Shown here: in pieces, positions 5,448-7,809 of the stretch
Layout: each line of letters starts with the position of its first letter
Position numbering within the stretch: the stretch's first letter is position 1
NCBI GenBank assembly: GCA_937934635.1
Contig: CALGZD010000209.1
Location: 1 to 7,809, forward strand
Length of the DNA stretch: 7,809 nt
Source: an uncultured Deinococcales bacterium
GTDB taxonomy: Bacteria > Deinococcota > Deinococci > Deinococcales > Trueperaceae
Direction of reading: 5' to 3'
The notes under the pieces: model-generated
What the model was told of the DNA's origin: nothing
The model's input: the letters and a program-made list of their open reading frames with translations, nothing else
Database searches by the model: none
Position numbers and translations under genes: made by a program

Positions 5448-6398
5448 ATGTTTGTTTCAAATCGTGCTATTAGCAAACTAAGTTGGGAACGGATTCGTAA
5501 AGACGTTTTTTCCAATTGGCAAAACTTTTTATACCTGAGTCTTGGTGCTATTATCATGGCTTTTGGATTTCGTATTTTCTTTTATCCAAACAATATTGCA
5601 CCTGGCGGTATTTCAGGTTTGAGCTTAGTAGTTTTGAAATACATCAATTTGAGTCCAGGTATACTTTTGCAGCTCATGAACATTCCTCTGTTGATTTTGG
5701 GCTTTTATAGCCTTGGACGTTTTAAGTTCTTGATTCGTACTAGCTATGTGGTTTTCTTAAGCAATATTTTTATCGATTTATTTGGTTTGATTATGCCCGC
5801 AGGAGGTATTAGTGAGGACCTTCTGTTAAATGCTTTGTTTGGGGGAGTTGCATCTGGTATTGGGTTTGGTCTGGTTTTAAGGGCACAGGGCAATGCTGGT
5901 GGTACGGGTGTTTTGAGCAGGGTTCTCCAACTCAAAACGGGTTTGCCTATCAGCCAGATTTACATACTTACTGATGGCACAATCATATTGCTTTTAGGAT
6001 TTTTCTTCGGTTGGGAAAATGCACTTTACTCAATGGTTGCACTTTTTGTATCTGGCTTGGCAACAGACTATGCGCTTGAAGGACCGAGTATTGTACGAAT
6101 GGTGATGATTGTTACCAAACAGCCAAGTGATGTTGCAGCAGCATTACACACAACCTTGCGTATAGGTGTTACACAGTGGAACTCAGAAGGAACGTTTAAT
6201 AAAGAATCAAATAGCGTACTTATGTGTACGGTGATGCGCTCAGATGTAGATAGGCTTAGTGATATTGTTGCAGATATTGATTCAAAAGCCTTTGTAGTGA
6301 TTACCCAAGGGCATAACGCTCGAGGAGGAATCTTAGGGAAAAATATGAAACTCTTAAAAGAGAAAGAGAATGCGGCAGCTACGCTTGAAGGAAAGTAA
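5448..6398 (+). CDS. YitT family membrane protein with C-terminal DUF2179 domain
   Basis: This 316-residue inner-membrane protein has the full YitT architecture. A cytosolic N-terminus (1-24) precedes about six or seven hydrophobic helices (roughly 25-46, 50-65, 70-90, 96-115, 126-146, 168-188 and 190-208). The family signatures are visible: NNIAPGGISGLS (48-59) and QGNAGGTGVLSRVL (147-160). The C-terminal soluble DUF2179 domain (about 218-298) shows GVTQWNSEGTF, NSVLMCTVMR and the DSKAFVVIT core. Family members are often annotated as putative transporters, but substrate and function are not established. The start is well supported: AGAGGA (5434-5439) stands eight bases before the ATG. The length is slightly above the usual 280-290 residues because of both tails. 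The gene is preceded by the tRNA terminator, so it is likely transcribed alone; its stop codon overlaps the edge of the hairpin serving the convergent gene. Confidence 0.92.
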   Translation: MFVSNRAISKLSWERIRKDVFSNWQNFLYLSLGAIIMAFGFRIFFYPNNIAPGGISGLSLVVLKYINLSPGILLQLMNIPLLILGFYSLGRFKFLIRTSYVVFLSNIFIDLFGLIMPAGGISEDLLLNALFGGVASGIGFGLVLRAQGNAGGTGVLSRVLQLKTGLPISQIYILTDGTIILLLGFFFGWENALYSMVALFVSGLATDYALEGPSIVRMVMIVTKQPSDVAAALHTTLRIGVTQWNSEGTFNKESNSVLMCTVMRSDVDRLSDIVADIDSKAFVVITQGHNARGGILGKNMKLLKEKENAAATLEGK

Positions 6399-6437
6399 AA
6401 ATAAGATGCATTGTACAGGACTGTACAATGCATCTTA
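6396..6437 (-). terminator. Strong hairpin terminator between convergent genes
   Basis: A 17-bp perfect inverted repeat (6402-6418 with 6421-6437) leaves only two central bases, so a shorter stem with a four-base loop would form. On the minus strand it is followed by A and five T residues (6401-6397), which makes it a good terminator for the secreted-protein gene. On the plus strand no T run follows, so it stops the yitT-like transcript less surely. Confidence 0.8.
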
Positions 6438-6438
6438 G

Positions 6439-6458
6439 AAGTTCATGACGAACTTTTG
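6439..6458 (+). terminator. Weak terminator-like hairpin after the yitT-like gene
   Basis: AAGTTC (6439-6444) pairs with GAACTT (6450-6455) around a five-base loop. The stem's last two T's plus two more form a run of four T (6454-6457). It lies right behind the larger hairpin and would serve plus-strand transcription from the yitT-like gene. Confidence 0.4.
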
Positions 6459-6478
6459 TCAGGTTGTTTTACACGAAA

Positions 6479-7809
6479 TTATTGAATAATCAAACCACAT
6501 TCAGACAAGTTTATTACTGTGTCACTATAAAGCGTTACAGTCATATAGGTTGCTCCTGTTGCGGTTAGGCTAGTAGCGTAAACGTTGTTAGCAGTAATCT
6601 CAACTGTGTTTTGATCGATGATACCCCAGTTACTGTTAAGGCTACTGAGAGACATACTTGAAAAGCCTTCTGGACTACTACCAGCACAAGATAGTGTGTA
6701 AGTTGCGCCTGGTTGTGCGATTACATTTTGGAATGCACAAGACTCACCGCCACCACCTAAGAAATTACCAGTACCGATACCGTACTCTGCTTGACCAGTA
6801 GAGCTACAGGTTGTCCAGCTATCAAAGGTGTCAAAGCTAGCATTGTTTAGCAAAGTATTTTCAACTGAACCGCCTGGCGTTGGATTTGGTTCAGGTGTTG
6901 GCTCTGGAGTTGGTGTTGGTTCAGGTGCTGGCGTTGGCGCTGGCGTTGGTGCTGGCGTTGAAGTGCCATCAGTTGTTAAAGAACAACTTTCATGTGTAGC
7001 TGGACCTTCAGAGTAGATTGTAACAGCAACATAGCTAGTAGCATTTGTTGACGTAAGGTTAGTTACTACTGATGGTTGAGCTGTCACATTGTCAACAGTA
7101 ACAACACTTGTGTCGATTGCAGACCAGTTAGAATTTAGCATACTGAGTGTTACAGTTGAGTAAGCTGCGTCAGATGTAGAGTCACAAACTAGGGTATATG
7201 TTTCATTAGCAGTTGCAGGAACGGTTTGATAAACACAACCACCACTACCAGATAGCGTCAATACACCATTTGACATATTGCTCTTATTCGCATCCCCACA
7301 GTTAAACCAATCTGTATTGGCATCAAAAGTTGAGTTTGCAAGTAGCTCGCCAGCTACAGGAGCAACTGGGTCTACAGGATCAACTGGGTCTACAGGATCA
7401 ACTGGATCTACAGAATCTGTGCCACTAGCAGTTAAGATGCAGTCTGAAATGTTAGTTTCACCTTCAGCATAGATAGTTGCTGCTACATAGGTTGTATTTG
7501 ATGTTGCTTCTACGCTTGTTAAGGTATTTAGAGAAACACTTGAAGAATCGATAGCATTCCAGCTCGAGTCCAATATGCTTAGTGTCACGCTTGCGAATTC
7601 GGCATTTGTTCCGCCATAACATGCAAGGCTATAGCTTTCGTTTGGTGTTGCTGCAATTGTTTGATAAACGCAAGCACTATCGCCAGATAATGCGAGGTTT
7701 CCGTTTGAGATATTGCTATTTGCAGCAGGTCCACAGTTAAACCAATCAGTGTTTGTATCAAAGTTTGGGTTAGCTAAAAGTTGAGTAGCTTGTGTGCTTA
7801 AATCAGACA
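6479..7809 (-). CDS. C-terminal part of a large secreted protein with three four-cysteine beta-type modules (5' end outside window)
   Basis: The frame is open from the right edge to a TAA at 6479-6481, so at least 442 residues are present and the true start is beyond the window. Three homologous modules are seen (window residues about 10-126, 155-279, 319-442). They share a starting LL-N-FD-(N)TDW, then C, CVYQ or CAFQ, a TY-L-C strand, a TLS-L-S-W-ID strand, a YVAVTIY-EG strand and a final C. All twelve cysteines fall at equivalent positions (25/46/63/123, 170/191/208/275, 334/357/374/437), suggesting two disulfides per module and an exported location. Modules are joined by a Val-Asp-Pro repeat (about 130-153) and by a Pro/Thr/Ala/Glu linker (about 282-318). 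The pattern resembles beta-sandwich carbohydrate-binding or adhesin domains, but I do not recognise the family. No LPXTG signal or C-terminal anchor is present; the protein ends with the third module. Any catalytic domain would be upstream, unseen. Confidence 0.85.
   Translation of the reverse strand, partial: SDLSTQATQLLANPNFDTNTDWFNCGPAANSNISNGNLALSGDSACVYQTIAATPNESYSLACYGGTNAEFASVTLSILDSSWNAIDSSSVSLNTLTSVEATSNTTYVAATIYAEGETNISDCILTASGTDSVDPVDPVDPVDPVDPVAPVAGELLANSTFDANTDWFNCGDANKSNMSNGVLTLSGSGGCVYQTVPATANETYTLVCDSTSDAAYSTVTLSMLNSNWSAIDTSVVTVDNVTAQPSVVTNLTSTNATSYVAVTIYSEGPATHESCSLTTDGTSTPAPTPAPTPAPEPTPTPEPTPEPNPTPGGSVENTLLNNASFDTFDSWTTCSSTGQAEYGIGTGNFLGGGGESCAFQNVIAQPGATYTLSCAGSSPEGFSSMSLSSLNSNWGIIDQNTVEITANNVYATSLTATGATYMTVTLYSDTVINLSECGLIIQ
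6878..6962 (-). repeat. Pro-Thr-Ala/Glu linker-coding repeat
   Basis: Degenerate short repeats encode alternating TPAP, TPEP and PTP units between modules 2 and 3. Codons vary between units (GGT/GGC/GGA/GGG complements), so the linker is probably kept for its composition. It is the usual flexible linker type of secreted multi-domain enzymes. Confidence 0.8.
7363..7416 (-). repeat. 18-bp tandem repeat encoding Val-Asp-Pro linker
   Basis: CAACTGGGTCTACAGGAT is repeated exactly at 7363-7380 and 7381-7398, with a third copy bearing two changes at 7399-7416. Each unit contains two 9-base half units, each encoding one Val-Asp-Pro triplet. The near identity suggests recent expansion by slippage or unequal recombination, so linker length may vary between strains. 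Confidence 0.9.

Noticed and set aside
6068..6433. Open frame on the minus strand of 121 codons over the end of the yitT-like gene
   Set aside because: The plus-strand frame there encodes a clear DUF2179 domain; the minus frame has no family features and starts within the hairpin between the convergent genes.
6402..6437. 17-bp inverted repeat as an insertion-sequence end or MITE
   Set aside because: There is no transposase, no target duplication was recognised, and position plus the following T run explain it as a terminator.

Overview
This is an AT-rich bacterial chromosomal window with ordinary coding density and no phage, integrase or transposase genes. The best taxonomic clue is the tRNA-Leu(GAG) gene. 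It carries an encoded CCA end and closely resembles the gammaproteobacterial gene, so a low-GC gammaproteobacterium is the most likely source, though this is an inference from one RNA and not proof. Secreted proteins here end without a sortase signal, which also fits a Gram-negative cell.

Layout from left to right: the last codons of an upstream gene; a histidine-phosphatase-family enzyme (+); convergent with it, a small stand-alone glycogen-binding-type (isoamylase early-set/CBM48) protein (-); a small two-helix membrane protein with a Ser/Ala-rich tail and a clear intrinsic terminator (-); a divergent intergenic region with two arrays of 13-bp tandem repeats; a TrmA/RlmD-type RNA m5U methyltransferase lacking the iron-sulfur cysteine cluster (+); a likely two-gene operon of an exported DsbA-like thioredoxin-fold protein and a metallo-beta-lactamase-fold hydrolase (+); a solitary tRNA-Leu(GAG) with its own promoter and terminator (+); a YitT-family membrane protein (+); and, convergent with it, the C-terminal part of a large secreted protein (-) that runs off the right edge.

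Most genes look like independent housekeeping or accessory functions rather than one pathway. Two things stand out. The right-edge protein is built of at least three homologous ~115-125-residue modules, each with the same four-cysteine pattern, joined by two different low-complexity linkers (Val-Asp-Pro and Pro-Thr/Ala/Glu types). Short DNA motifs of 11-15 bp repeated about three times occur in three separate intergenic places; one array repeats the start codon of the methyltransferase and another overlaps its stop codon. No convincing new multi-gene system was found.
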